Positions 1 through 5,959 of a stretch of DNA of 5,959 nucleotides are shown here, one piece after another. Each line of letters opens with the position of its first letter. The stretch's first letter is position 1. The DNA is from Actinomycetota bacterium. Its GTDB lineage: Bacteria; Actinomycetota; Actinomycetes; S36-B12; UBA10799. Where the stretch lies: the NCBI GenBank assembly GCA_003452655.1, contig DMNR01000114.1:1-5959 (forward strand), read 5' to 3'. Both the position numbers and the translations under genes were made by a program. The notes beneath the pieces are model-generated. The model saw nothing but the letters and a program-made list of their open reading frames with translations. It ran no database searches and was not told the origin of the DNA.

Positions 1-1
1 C

Positions 2-919
2 GCAATCTCCTGGGACAGCGTTGCGAAGGCTGCGATCGGCATCGTGCTTTCGCCCGCCGTCGCAATCATCATTGCGATCCTGGCGATGTTCTTGATCGGT
101 GGAATTCAGAAGTTGTTCCACATGGGCGACGACCACGTGGTGTTCAAGGGACTGCAGTTGGTCGCGGCCGGTGCTCTGTCTTTTGGCCACGGGGCTAATG
201 ACGCTCAGAAGACGATGGGTGTGCTGGGTGCGCTGCTGCTCGGAGCGGGCTACACAACGGCCGGACCTGGCGGTTCGATCGATGTGCCTGAGTGGGTCGC
301 GCTGTCCGCGTACGCGGCGATTGCTTTAGGGACTCTTTGGGGTGGTTGGAAGATCATCGAAACGATGGGTCTGAAGATAACCACGCTGCATGCTGCCTCG
401 GGTGCGGCCGCGAACATTGGCGCGTCCACGGCGATCTTCGGCGCTACTGCGATGGGAATGCCGATCTCCACAACCCATGCTGCTGCGAGCTCTGTGGTCG
501 GTGCTGGGGTTGGTTCCGGTCGTGGTGCGAACTGGAAAGTCGTCGGCAAGATGTTGATCGCGTGGGTGATCACGATTCCCGCCGCAGCACTCGTTGCGGC
601 GGCAGTTCTGTACCTAACGAAGCTGCCGACGGTACTCGCGTGGATTACTCTCGGCGCGGTTGTCCTAGCATTCGCGGCATGGGCAATCTGGGCGATGCGC
701 AATACGATTCACGCTAGTGACGTTGAAGCCGAACTTCTCAGCGCGGACGAGTTAGCAACCCATGTGCCAGTCCACGTCAAGCTTGAGGGCGAGGGTCCGG
801 TGGCAGACAACACACCGAGCCCGGCGGTTCTGATTGACGACATCGAGACACTGGCGGAAGAACTGCATATCCCCATCCCGGGACACGAGCACAGCGACCA
901 CACGCCGACCAAGGACTAG
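2..919 (+). CDS. pit: PiT-family inorganic phosphate transporter, C-terminal part (5' end outside window)
   Basis: Integral membrane transporter expected to take up inorganic phosphate (or metal-phosphate) using the ion gradient. The frame is open from base 2 with no stop, and the residues before the first GTG (base 44) read AISWDSVAKAAIGI, which runs smoothly into a membrane segment; the gene is therefore truncated by the window edge and does not start at 44. Of the 305 visible residues, about 9-34 form a hydrophobic helix. GHGANDAQKTMG (residues 62-73, DNA from 185) is the second PiT signature loop, and ISTTHAAASS (about 155-164) is the conserved STTHA region. Further hydrophobic segments follow up to about residue 232. 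The last 73 residues are a polar, acidic, probably cytoplasmic tail ending in a His-rich stretch (GHEHSDH). The N-terminal signature copy must lie upstream. Family assignment is firm; the exact substrate and the pitA/pitB designation are not determined. Confidence 0.95.
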   Translation, partial: AISWDSVAKAAIGIVLSPAVAIIIAILAMFLIGGIQKLFHMGDDHVVFKGLQLVAAGALSFGHGANDAQKTMGVLGALLLGAGYTTAGPGGSIDVPEWVALSAYAAIALGTLWGGWKIIETMGLKITTLHAASGAAANIGASTAIFGATAMGMPISTTHAAASSVVGAGVGSGRGANWKVVGKMLIAWVITIPAAALVAAAVLYLTKLPTVLAWITLGAVVLAFAAWAIWAMRNTIHASDVEAELLSADELATHVPVHVKLEGEGPVADNTPSPAVLIDDIETLAEELHIPIPGHEHSDHTPTKD

Positions 920-1119
920 TGAAGAAGTCCGAGTTCGAAGCGTGCGGCAGAGCTCGTCGCTGACCGGCTAGTCGTTTGCCGATTTTCGTCCCCCAAAGCG
1001 GTCGCAACCACCCGCTCGGGATGTGGCAACACCCGGCGTAGGCTTGCGGAACTCCCGGTGATTTACGAATTACAGTCTGCCGGGGAAATCATCAATCCGT
1101 CGAACCGGTCCGAAATTGG

Positions 1120-1148
1120 TTGACGATGCTGCGAGCACCAAACAGTGT
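1120..1148 (+). promoter_or_regulatory. Candidate sigma-70-type promoter for fadA-fadB
   Basis: TTGACG at 1120-1125 is a near-consensus -35 box. After exactly 17 nt comes CAGTGT at 1143-1148, which fits a relaxed actinobacterial -10 (A at position 2, T at position 6) but lacks the first T. The predicted transcript would start near 1155, giving a leader of about 35 nt before the GTG at 1190. This fits the gene model and argues against the in-frame GTG at 1145, which lies inside the -10. The call is inferred from spacing and motif only. Confidence 0.5.
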
Positions 1149-1177
1149 CTGCTGCCGGTGTCCGGTCGCGAGATGCG

Positions 1178-1183
1178 AAGGAG
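1178..1183 (+). promoter_or_regulatory. Ribosome binding site that sets the fadA start
   Basis: AAGGAG ends 6 nt before the GTG at 1190. No comparable purine-rich site precedes the alternative in-frame GTG at 1145, so the start at 1190 is chosen. Confidence 0.8.
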
Positions 1184-1189
1184 CACGGC

Positions 1190-2404
1190 GTGGCACACGG
1201 GGCATTCATTTACGACGCGATTCGGACACCGAGAGGACGCGGTAAGGCGAGCGGTTCGCTGCACGGTGTCAAGCCCGTAACACTGGTTGCGGGCCTCCTG
1301 GAGGAATTGACCAATCGCAACCCCAATCTAGATCCGGCGATTATCGATGACGTGATCTTGGGTTGTGTCAGCCCCGTTGGCGATCAGGGTGGCGATATCG
1401 CTCGCACCGCGGCAATGGTGGCGGGATATCCAGACACGGTCGGCGGTATTCAGGTCAACCGATTCTGTGCGTCGGCGCTTGAGGCAGTCAACATCGCCGG
1501 ACAGAAGGTGGCTTCTGGCTGGGACAACATGATCGTTGCTGGCGGCATCGAGTCAATGAGTCGCGTTCCAATGGGTAGTGACGGCGCGGCGTGGGCGATG
1601 GATCCGGAGACCGCTTATGACACCTACTTCGTTCCGCAGGGGATTAGCGCTGACCTGATTGCAACCATCGAAGGCTTCACGCGTGAAGACGTTGACGCAT
1701 ACGCGGTGCGTTCCCAGGAGCGTGCGGAGAATGCCTGGCAGAACGGTTACTTCAGCAAATCGGTCGTTCCAGTGCGTGACCGCAACGGTGTGATCCTGCT
1801 CGACAATGACGAACACATGCGTCCGGGCACCACCGTTGAGTCCTTGGGTCAATTGGCTCCGTCCTTCGCAGGCATCGGCGACATGGGCGGATTCGACGCC
1901 GTGGCGCTCCAGAAGTACCACTGGGTTGAAAAGATCAATCACGTTCATACGGCTGGTAACTCGTCGGGAATCGTTGACGGTTCTGCGGTTGTGTTGGTTG
2001 GTAGTGAAGAAGCAGGTCAGCAACTCGGCATGACCCCGCGTGGTCGCATCGTTGCGACCGCTGTCAGCGGTGTGGACCCGACGATCATGCTGACGGGCCC
2101 GACTCCGGCCACCGAGCGCGTACTACGGACGGCTGGTCTCAGCGTCGCCGACATCGACCTGTGGGAACTCAACGAGGCGTTCGCTGCAGTTGTTCTCAAG
2201 TGGGTCAAAGACCTGGACCTGCCGATGGACAAGGTAAACGTCAACGGCGGCGCGATTGCCATGGGTCACCCCCTGGGTGCGACCGGCGCAATGATCCTCG
2301 GCACGACGTTGGACGAACTTGAACGAACGGGTGGCCGATACGGATTGATCACGCTATGCATCGGCGCCGGAATGGGCGTTGCCACCATCATCGAGCGAGT
2401 CTGA
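1190..2404 (+). CDS. fadA: Acetyl-CoA C-acyltransferase (3-ketoacyl-CoA thiolase), beta-oxidation beta subunit
   Basis: Cleaves 3-ketoacyl-CoA with CoA to give acetyl-CoA and a shortened acyl-CoA, the last step of each cytosolic beta-oxidation cycle. The product has 404 residues, normal for the family. The nucleophilic cysteine is Cys93 in [17 protein letters not shown] is at 328-332, [14 protein letters not shown] carries His360, and CIGAGMG near the C terminus carries Cys390, so the Cys/His/Cys catalytic set is complete. [15 protein letters not shown] and the [16 protein letters not shown] stretch also match thiolases. The start is GTG 1190, backed by AAGGAG; the 15 in-frame residues upstream look non-thiolase and overlap the promoter. 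It lies 24 nt before fadB in the same direction, as for Mycobacterium Rv0859-Rv0860, where the proteins form an alpha2-beta2 trifunctional enzyme. One oddity is CASA where most thiolases have CASG. A purely biosynthetic acetoacetyl-CoA thiolase is less likely given the fadB partner. Confidence 0.95.
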   Translation: MAHGAFIYDAIRTPRGRGKASGSLHGVKPVTLVAGLLEELTNRNPNLDPAIIDDVILGCVSPVGDQGGDIARTAAMVAGYPDTVGGIQVNRFCASALEAVNIAGQKVASGWDNMIVAGGIESMSRVPMGSDGAAWAMDPETAYDTYFVPQGISADLIATIEGFTREDVDAYAVRSQERAENAWQNGYFSKSVVPVRDRNGVILLDNDEHMRPGTTVESLGQLAPSFAGIGDMGGFDAVALQKYHWVEKINHVHTAGNSSGIVDGSAVVLVGSEEAGQQLGMTPRGRIVATAVSGVDPTIMLTGPTPATERVLRTAGLSVADIDLWELNEAFAAVVLKWVKDLDLPMDKVNVNGGAIAMGHPLGATGAMILGTTLDELERTGGRYGLITLCIGAGMGVATIIERV

Positions 2405-2413
2405 GCGCGGGAC

Positions 2414-2420
2414 GAGGGAG
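2414..2420 (+). promoter_or_regulatory. Ribosome binding site of fadB
   Basis: GAGGGAG lies in the 24-nt gap after the fadA stop, 8 nt before the ATG at 2429. It supports that ATG over the later in-frame ATG at 2462, and it leaves no obvious room for a separate promoter, consistent with co-transcription with fadA. Confidence 0.75.
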
Positions 2421-2428
2421 ATCAGACA

Positions 2429-4609
2429 ATGACTGAAACTGCGAACCAGGATGTGCCAAACATGATTGCGTGGGAACAGAATGCCGACGGCATCGTGACG
2501 TTGACGATGGACGATCCAACACAAGGCGCGAACACCATGAACGAGGTGTTCACCACGAGTCTCACCGCGACAGTCGACCGACTGGTTGCGGAACAAGACT
2601 CGGTGACCGGCGTCATCTTGACGAGCGGAAAGAAGATGTTCTTCGCTGGCGGAGACCTCAGCATCTTCCTGCATACAACCAAGGCGGATGCACCTGTACT
2701 TGAGGCGACATCGGCGTCGATGAAGGCAGACCTGCGCAGGCTGGAGACCTTGGGCAAGCCGGTGGTTGCCGCGATCAATGGTGCCGCACTCGGCGGCGGA
2801 CTTGAGCTGGCGTTGGGTTGTCACTACCGCGTCGCTCTCGATGCGCGCGGCAGCGAGATCGGCCTGCCAGAGGTCACCCTCGGTCTGCTCCCCGGCGGTG
2901 GTGGGGTTGTGCGCACGGTACGGATGTTCGGTCTGCAGAAGGCACTCATGGAGGTACTCCTCCAAGGGCAGCGGCGTAAGCCAGCGAAGGCACTCGAGAT
3001 TGGCCTGGTCGACGAGTTGGTTGATACACCTGAGGCGATGATCGACTCTGCGAAAGCCTGGATAAAGGCGAACCCGGAGTCCGCCCAACCATGGGACAAG
3101 CCGGGCTACCGAATTCCCGGGGGAACTCCGTCAAGCCCGAAGTTCGCAGCGATGTTGCCGGCCTTCCCGGCGAACCTGCGCAAGCAGCTCAAGGGTGCGC
3201 CGATGCCTGCGCCAAAGGCGATCATGTCCGCGGCCGTCGAGGGCTCGCAGGTGGACTTCGAAACGGCGAACAAGATCGAGACTCAGTACTTCGTCGACTT
3301 GCTGACGGGTCAGATCGCCAAGAACATGATTCAGGCGTTCTTCTTCGATCTTCAGAAGATCACCAAGGGTGGTGCCCGACCATCAGGCTACGACCGGTTC
3401 CGAGCCACAAAGGTGGTCGTGCTTGGTGCGGGGATGATGGGTGCGGGGATTGCGTACGTTTGCGCTCGCGCGGGCATGGACGTGGTGTTGAAGGATGTCG
3501 CCATTGAATCAGCGGAGAAGGGCAAGGCGTACAGCGCAGGGATCCTCGACAAGGCTGTGTCGCGAGGTCGCATGACGGCCGAGGCGCGCGACGAGATTCT
3601 CGGTCGGATTACGGCAACCTCTGACGCCGCTGATGCCGCTGGTGCCGACCTCGTGATCGAGGCCGTGTTCGAAGATCAGGCGCTCAAGCAAAAGGTCTAC
3701 GCCGAGATCGAACCCCATATCTCTGCGGATGCGCTGTTCGCATCCAACACATCGACGCTTCCTGTCACGGGGCTTTCCACCGGTGTCAGTAAGCCGCAGT
3801 CGTTCATTGGGCTGCACTTTTTCTCGCCGGTCGACAAAATGCCACTGCTGGAGATCGTCGTCGGCGAACAGACATCGGATGAGTCCATTGCCCGGGCCAT
3901 CGACGTGGCGCAGCAGATCAAGAAGACGCCCATCGTGGTCAATGACAGTCGCGGATTCTTCACGAGCCGTGTGATCGGGACGTTCCTCTCAGAGGCAGCA
4001 GCAATGCTCGGAGAAGGGATCTCACCGGTTTCGATCGAACAGGCCGGACTTCAGGCGGGGTATCCGACCGGGCCGCTTGCGTTGGTCGACGAGGTCTCGC
4101 TCACGCTTTCGCGTCGCATTCGTGAGGAGGCCCGGGCGGCAGCGCTGGCTGCAGGGCAGGAGTACCCGGACCATCCGGCTTTCCCAGTCATGGACCGTAT
4201 GGTCAGCGAGTTCGATCGTGGCGGACGGGCTGCGGGTGCAGGTTTCTACGATTACGAGGGCGGCAAGCGAACCGGCTTATGGCCAGGTCTGGTTGAGAAC
4301 TTCGGTGGGACGAATGAGATCCCGTTCCGCGATATGCAGGAACGGATGCTGTTTGCAGAGGCATTGGAGTCGGTCAAGTGCGTCGACGAAGGTGTCCTGC
4401 GCTCGACGGCCGAAGCGAACATCGGATCGATTTTCGGTATCGGATTTCCTCCGTGGACCGGTGGTGTGCTGCAGTACATCAATGGATACGAAGGTGGTCC
4501 AGCCGGATTTGTAGCGCGGGCGAACGAATTGGCAGCCGCTTACGGAGACCGGTTCAGCCCGCCGCAGTCGCTCATTGACCTCGCGGCCGCCGGTGGTCGC
4601 TTCGAGTAA
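2429..4609 (+). CDS. fadB: Fused enoyl-CoA hydratase / 3-hydroxyacyl-CoA dehydrogenase, trifunctional enzyme alpha subunit (FadB/FadJ type)
   Basis: Hydrates trans-2-enoyl-CoA and then oxidises (S)-3-hydroxyacyl-CoA with NAD+, passing 3-ketoacyl-CoA to the FadA thiolase. The 726 residues are the usual length. The crotonase domain (about 15-200) has FFAGGD (71-76) and GGGLE (122-126) for the oxyanion hole, and the two catalytic glutamates Glu126 and Glu148 (in GLPEVTLGLLPGGGG). Their 22-residue spacing is like E. coli FadJ rather than FadB (20). A linker and helical region follow. The Rossmann fold starts near 327 with GAGMMGAGIA (333-342); FASNTST (437-443) and GLHFFSP with His463 plus Glu475 give the dehydrogenase dyad. 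C-terminal dehydrogenase domains cover about 505-720. Ser513 in GFFTSR sits where mitochondrial HAD has Asn208, a variation I believe is common in this subfamily. No racemase/epimerase activity can be inferred. Transcription is probably shared with fadA from the promoter near 1120 and ends at the hairpin at 4632-4683. Confidence 0.95.
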   Translation: MTETANQDVPNMIAWEQNADGIVTLTMDDPTQGANTMNEVFTTSLTATVDRLVAEQDSVTGVILTSGKKMFFAGGDLSIFLHTTKADAPVLEATSASMKADLRRLETLGKPVVAAINGAALGGGLELALGCHYRVALDARGSEIGLPEVTLGLLPGGGGVVRTVRMFGLQKALMEVLLQGQRRKPAKALEIGLVDELVDTPEAMIDSAKAWIKANPESAQPWDKPGYRIPGGTPSSPKFAAMLPAFPANLRKQLKGAPMPAPKAIMSAAVEGSQVDFETANKIETQYFVDLLTGQIAKNMIQAFFFDLQKITKGGARPSGYDRFRATKVVVLGAGMMGAGIAYVCARAGMDVVLKDVAIESAEKGKAYSAGILDKAVSRGRMTAEARDEILGRITATSDAADAAGADLVIEAVFEDQALKQKVYAEIEPHISADALFASNTSTLPVTGLSTGVSKPQSFIGLHFFSPVDKMPLLEIVVGEQTSDESIARAIDVAQQIKKTPIVVNDSRGFFTSRVIGTFLSEAAAMLGEGISPVSIEQAGLQAGYPTGPLALVDEVSLTLSRRIREEARAAALAAGQEYPDHPAFPVMDRMVSEFDRGGRAAGAGFYDYEGGKRTGLWPGLVENFGGTNEIPFRDMQERMLFAEALESVKCVDEGVLRSTAEANIGSIFGIGFPPWTGGVLQYINGYEGGPAGFVARANELAAAYGDRFSPPQSLIDLAAAGGRFE

Positions 4610-4631
4610 ACGGCTGCCAGGAACCCCACGC

Positions 4632-4683
4632 AAATTGTCGATGGCATCGACCCCTGGACGGGGGCCGAGGCCATCGACAATTT
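4632..4683. terminator. Probable bidirectional intrinsic terminator between convergent fadB and DUF1269 genes
   Basis: AAATTGTCGATGGC (4632-4645) and its exact reverse complement (4670-4683) form a perfect 14-bp stem around a 24-nt loop. Inside the loop, CCCC (4651-4654) can pair with GGGG (4661-4664), giving a nested GC stem. The AAATT...AATTT edges give a short U-run in either direction, though only three Ts, a weak tract typical of high-GC bacteria. The stem starts 22 nt after the fadB stop and ends 14 nt from the stop of the opposing gene, the expected place for a shared terminator. The structure is directly visible; the function is inferred. Confidence 0.8.
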
Positions 4684-4697
4684 CACTTTGGTCGTGG

Positions 4698-5288
4698 TTA
4701 GGCGTCAGCTGCCTTCTCTTCGGCCTCTGCCTCCTTGGCTGCGGCCTTGATGTCCTTGGCGACGACGTCGTCAACGGCGGATTCGACGACTCGGTTGGCC
4801 TTGTCGAGGGCCTTCTGGATCTCGACGGCACCGGGATCTGAAACCAGCGCGATGATTCCCGAGTGTCCCGGCTCGATCGCATCCTGGAGTTCGTCGGCAA
4901 GTTCGCTCTTGTGATGGAGTTGACGCAGCTTTCCTGTCGCTGCTCCAGCTGCCCCAAGCACGGCCGCGCTGCCGATCACTGATGGCGGGAAGATGACGCC
5001 GAGTACGACACCTCCGACGATGCCCCAGCCGAGTCCTCGGCGGGTGCTGTGATCTGTGGCCTTCTGGACTTCCAATTCGCCGTCAGCATTTCGCTTGACG
5101 ACGATGACGCCCTCGATCTTGACGGTGCGACCATCTTCGATGGACTTCAGTAGTTCATACGCCGCCCACGCTGCATCGGTGTCATCAAAATCAGCAACTG
5201 CGAGGGTGTAAGCGCCATCGGTTACGGCTGCGGCGTCTACGGTCAGTTCGGAATCGTCGGCGGGAGTGGTGGGCTGGTCGTCGGACAT
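4698..5288 (-). CDS. DUF1269-like protein with glycine/alanine-rich hydrophobic core
   Basis: 196-residue protein of unknown function. Residues 1-24 are a polar, acidic leader. Residues 27-77 (TLAVADFDDTDAAWAAYELL, then KIEGVIVVKRNADGELEVQK) match the pattern I associate with DUF1269: a beta strand, an A/L-rich helix, then a strand with a 'dG.v.v..' turn. Residues 84-119 are rich in Gly, Ala and Val around an FPPSVIG turn, resembling a glycine-zipper hairpin that may insert in or pack against a membrane. Residues 128-150 (ELADELQDAIEPGHSGIIALV) match the family's conserved 'l..al.pG.sali.lv' segment. The tail from about 155 is helical, and its last 20 residues are almost only Ala, Glu, Lys and Asp. 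There is no signal peptide. ATG at 5288 is preferred because AGGAGT stands just upstream; a longer in-frame start at 5381 has no family similarity and would overlap the promoter candidate. It converges on fadB and diverges from the methyltransferase, so it is probably monocistronic. Some DUF1269 genes are stress-associated, but nothing here proves a role. Confidence 0.85.
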   Translation of the reverse strand: MSDDQPTTPADDSELTVDAAAVTDGAYTLAVADFDDTDAAWAAYELLKSIEDGRTVKIEGVIVVKRNADGELEVQKATDHSTRRGLGWGIVGGVVLGVIFPPSVIGSAAVLGAAGAATGKLRQLHHKSELADELQDAIEPGHSGIIALVSDPGAVEIQKALDKANRVVESAVDDVVAKDIKAAAKEAEAEEKAADA

Positions 5289-5293
5289 GCATG

Positions 5294-5299
5294 ACTCCT
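5294..5299 (-). promoter_or_regulatory. Ribosome binding site that sets the DUF1269 gene start
   Basis: On the minus strand AGGAGT precedes the ATG at 5288-5286 by 5 nt (AGGAG core by 6 nt). This picks the 196-aa start over the upstream in-frame ATG at 5381. Confidence 0.75.
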
Positions 5300-5343
5300 G
5301 GTAGTCGGGGGGTTTGTGGGAAGCGGTCGCGCGTCCCACTTTC

Positions 5344-5372
5344 ACACTAGCCCTATCCCATTGCCCTCCCAA
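5344..5372 (-). promoter_or_regulatory. Candidate promoter for the DUF1269 gene
   Basis: Read on the minus strand, TTGGGA (5372-5367) is followed after exactly 17 nt by TAGTGT (5349-5344), a TANNNT-type -10. The start of transcription would be near 5337, giving a leader of about 50 nt. The -35 match is only moderate, and a stress sigma factor promoter cannot be excluded. Confidence 0.4.
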
Positions 5373-5445
5373 CCTCAGCAATCCACTTGGGGGAGTTTCA
5401 CGCCGCCGATCGTTCCCCTGGTTCGGCCTGGCGGCGGCAAAAGCC

Positions 5446-5497
5446 GCAACATTCGGTGAGAATGGCCAACTGAGGCGCCATTCTCACCGAATGTTGC
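5446..5497. repeat. Perfect 21-bp inverted repeat with 10-nt loop in a divergent intergenic region
   Basis: Bases 5446-5466 (GCAACATTCGGTGAGAATGG plus C) are exactly reverse-complementary to 5477-5497, with loop CAACTGAGGC (5467-5476). A further GCC (5443-5445) can pair with GGC (5499-5501) across one bulged base. The repeat lies between two divergent genes, 40 nt before the methyltransferase GTG and 157 nt before the DUF1269 ATG, so it is not at the end of any visible gene. On the plus strand no T-run follows. On the minus strand the stem is followed by GGCTTTTGCC, so it could act as a terminator for leftward transcription. Other readings are an operator, a leader hairpin, or one copy of a dispersed palindromic repeat. 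No second copy was seen in this window. Confidence 0.85.
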
Positions 5498-5524
5498 AGG
5501 CCTGAACTGAAATCCGCGTGAGAC

Positions 5525-5530
5525 GAAGGG
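5525..5530 (+). promoter_or_regulatory. Ribosome binding site of the methyltransferase gene
   Basis: GAAGGG ends 7 nt before GTG 5538. In this frame a TGA stop at 5508-5510 lies upstream and no other start codon occurs between them, so GTG 5538 is the first possible start. Confidence 0.7.
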
Positions 5531-5537
5531 TGCATCC

Positions 5538-5959
5538 GTGAACGCTGAGTCCCTCGCCCGGATTTACGACGGGTTTGCCGCCAGCTATGCCCGGAATCGG
5601 GATGTTTTTGACCTCGGCGAGGTTCTGCGTGCCTTCAGTTCAGGCCTGCCTGACTCCGGCGACTTGTGCGACTTGGGGTGCGGTGCGGGCGAACCAGTGA
5701 GCGCTTACTTCGCATCACGAGGATGGCGAGTCACGGGTGTTGATTTCACCGCTGGAATGCTCGAGTTGGCCGATGAGTTCGTCCCGTCTATGACCAGCGT
5801 CCTTGGCGACATGCGCGATGTCGACTTCGCGGATGAGTCATTTGATGCAGTCACGGCGGTCTACTGCTTGTTCCACATTCCGTGGCGTGATCATCAGGCC
5901 GTGTTCGACCGCGTAAGCCGTTGGTTGCGCCCCGGCGGCCAGTTCTTGTTCACCTATGC
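5538..5959 (+). CDS. Class I SAM-dependent methyltransferase, N-terminal part (3' end outside window)
   Basis: Predicted to transfer a methyl group from S-adenosylmethionine to an unidentified small molecule or other acceptor in the cytosol. The frame stays open to the window edge, giving 140 visible residues. The opening LARIYDGFAASYARNR resembles the 'yd..a..Y...r' start of small-molecule methyltransferases. Motif I is DLGCGAG (45-51), the SAM-binding glycine loop. GVDF (67-70) supplies the acidic residue expected to bind the ribose hydroxyls (Asp69). GDMRDVDFADESFDAV (90-105) covers the adenine-contacting region and the start of motif II, with VYCLFHIP after it. LRPGG (130-134) is the usual post-motif turn. 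About 60-100 residues are probably missing. Substrate cannot be assigned. The gene is divergent from the DUF1269 gene, and the 21-bp inverted repeat lies just upstream. I could not identify a convincing promoter for it. Confidence 0.9.
   Translation, partial: MNAESLARIYDGFAASYARNRDVFDLGEVLRAFSSGLPDSGDLCDLGCGAGEPVSAYFASRGWRVTGVDFTAGMLELADEFVPSMTSVLGDMRDVDFADESFDAVTAVYCLFHIPWRDHQAVFDRVSRWLRPGGQFLFTY

Noticed and set aside
920..1010. Possible terminator after the phosphate transporter gene, e.g. CGGC/GCCG around 963-977 followed by ATTTT
   Set aside because: The stem is only 4 bp with a 9-nt loop. No stable hairpin is evident, so no terminator is called in this gap.
1059..1091. Short inverted repeat TGATTT (1059-1064) / AAATCA (1086-1091) upstream of fadA as a possible fatty-acid regulator operator
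   Set aside because: Only 6 bp per arm with a 21-nt gap, no match to an operator I can name, and expected by chance at this length.
1145..1189. 15-residue N-terminal extension of FadA from GTG 1145
   Set aside because: No ribosome binding site, overlap with the candidate -10 box, and no thiolase similarity in the extension.
2354..3088. Long minus-strand open frame (244 codons) antisense to the fadA end and the fadB start
   Set aside because: It lies wholly opposite strongly supported coding sequence, shows no recognisable motif and has an atypical Arg/His/Cys-rich composition. It is a codon-bias shadow.
4277..4957. Minus-strand open frame (226 codons) spanning the end of fadB, the terminator and part of the DUF1269 gene
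   Set aside because: It overlaps two supported genes and runs through the terminator hairpin. Its translation is Ser/Arg/Pro-rich with no domain.
5446..5497. The 21-bp inverted repeat as transposon or IS terminal inverted repeats
   Set aside because: Only 10 nt separate the arms, no transposase is nearby and no target-site duplication is seen. A decayed MITE cannot be fully excluded, but nothing supports it here.
5314..5505. Plus-strand open frame of 63 codons over the divergent intergenic region
   Set aside because: It runs through the 21-bp inverted repeat, has no good Shine-Dalgarno sequence, and its product looks like random GC-rich translation.

Overview
The window looks like an ordinary chromosomal segment from a high-GC actinobacterium. 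G+C is about 60% by eye. Two of the genes use GTG starts behind clear Shine-Dalgarno sequences. The adjacent thiolase/multifunctional-enzyme pair has the gene order and protein lengths (404 and 726 aa) that I recall for mycobacterial fadA-fadB (Rv0859-Rv0860). The genus cannot be fixed from the sequence alone.

Layout. Bases 2-919 (+) are the C-terminal part of a PiT-family low-affinity inorganic phosphate transporter that enters from outside the left edge. A non-coding gap follows, carrying a plausible sigma-70-type promoter (1120-1148). Next come fadA (1190-2404, +) and fadB (2429-4609, +), 24 nt apart, almost certainly one operon. Together they supply the last three steps of each beta-oxidation turn: enoyl-CoA hydration, 3-hydroxyacyl-CoA oxidation and thiolysis. 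They are expected to assemble as an alpha2-beta2 trifunctional enzyme. A perfect 14-bp inverted repeat (4632-4683) lies between fadB and a convergent gene and probably terminates both. The convergent gene (4698-5288, -) encodes a 196-aa DUF1269-like protein with a glycine/alanine-rich hydrophobic core and an Ala/Glu/Lys-rich tail. It is divergent from a class I SAM-dependent methyltransferase (5538 to the right edge, +, cut off).

The most notable unexplained structure is in the divergent region 5289-5537: a perfect 21-bp inverted repeat with a 10-nt loop (5446-5497), flanked by two shorter stems that overlap it and each other. I see no mobile element, CRISPR array, tRNA, rRNA or defence system. 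Apart from the repeat, the window looks like core metabolism, and I found no convincing sign of an undescribed multi-gene system.
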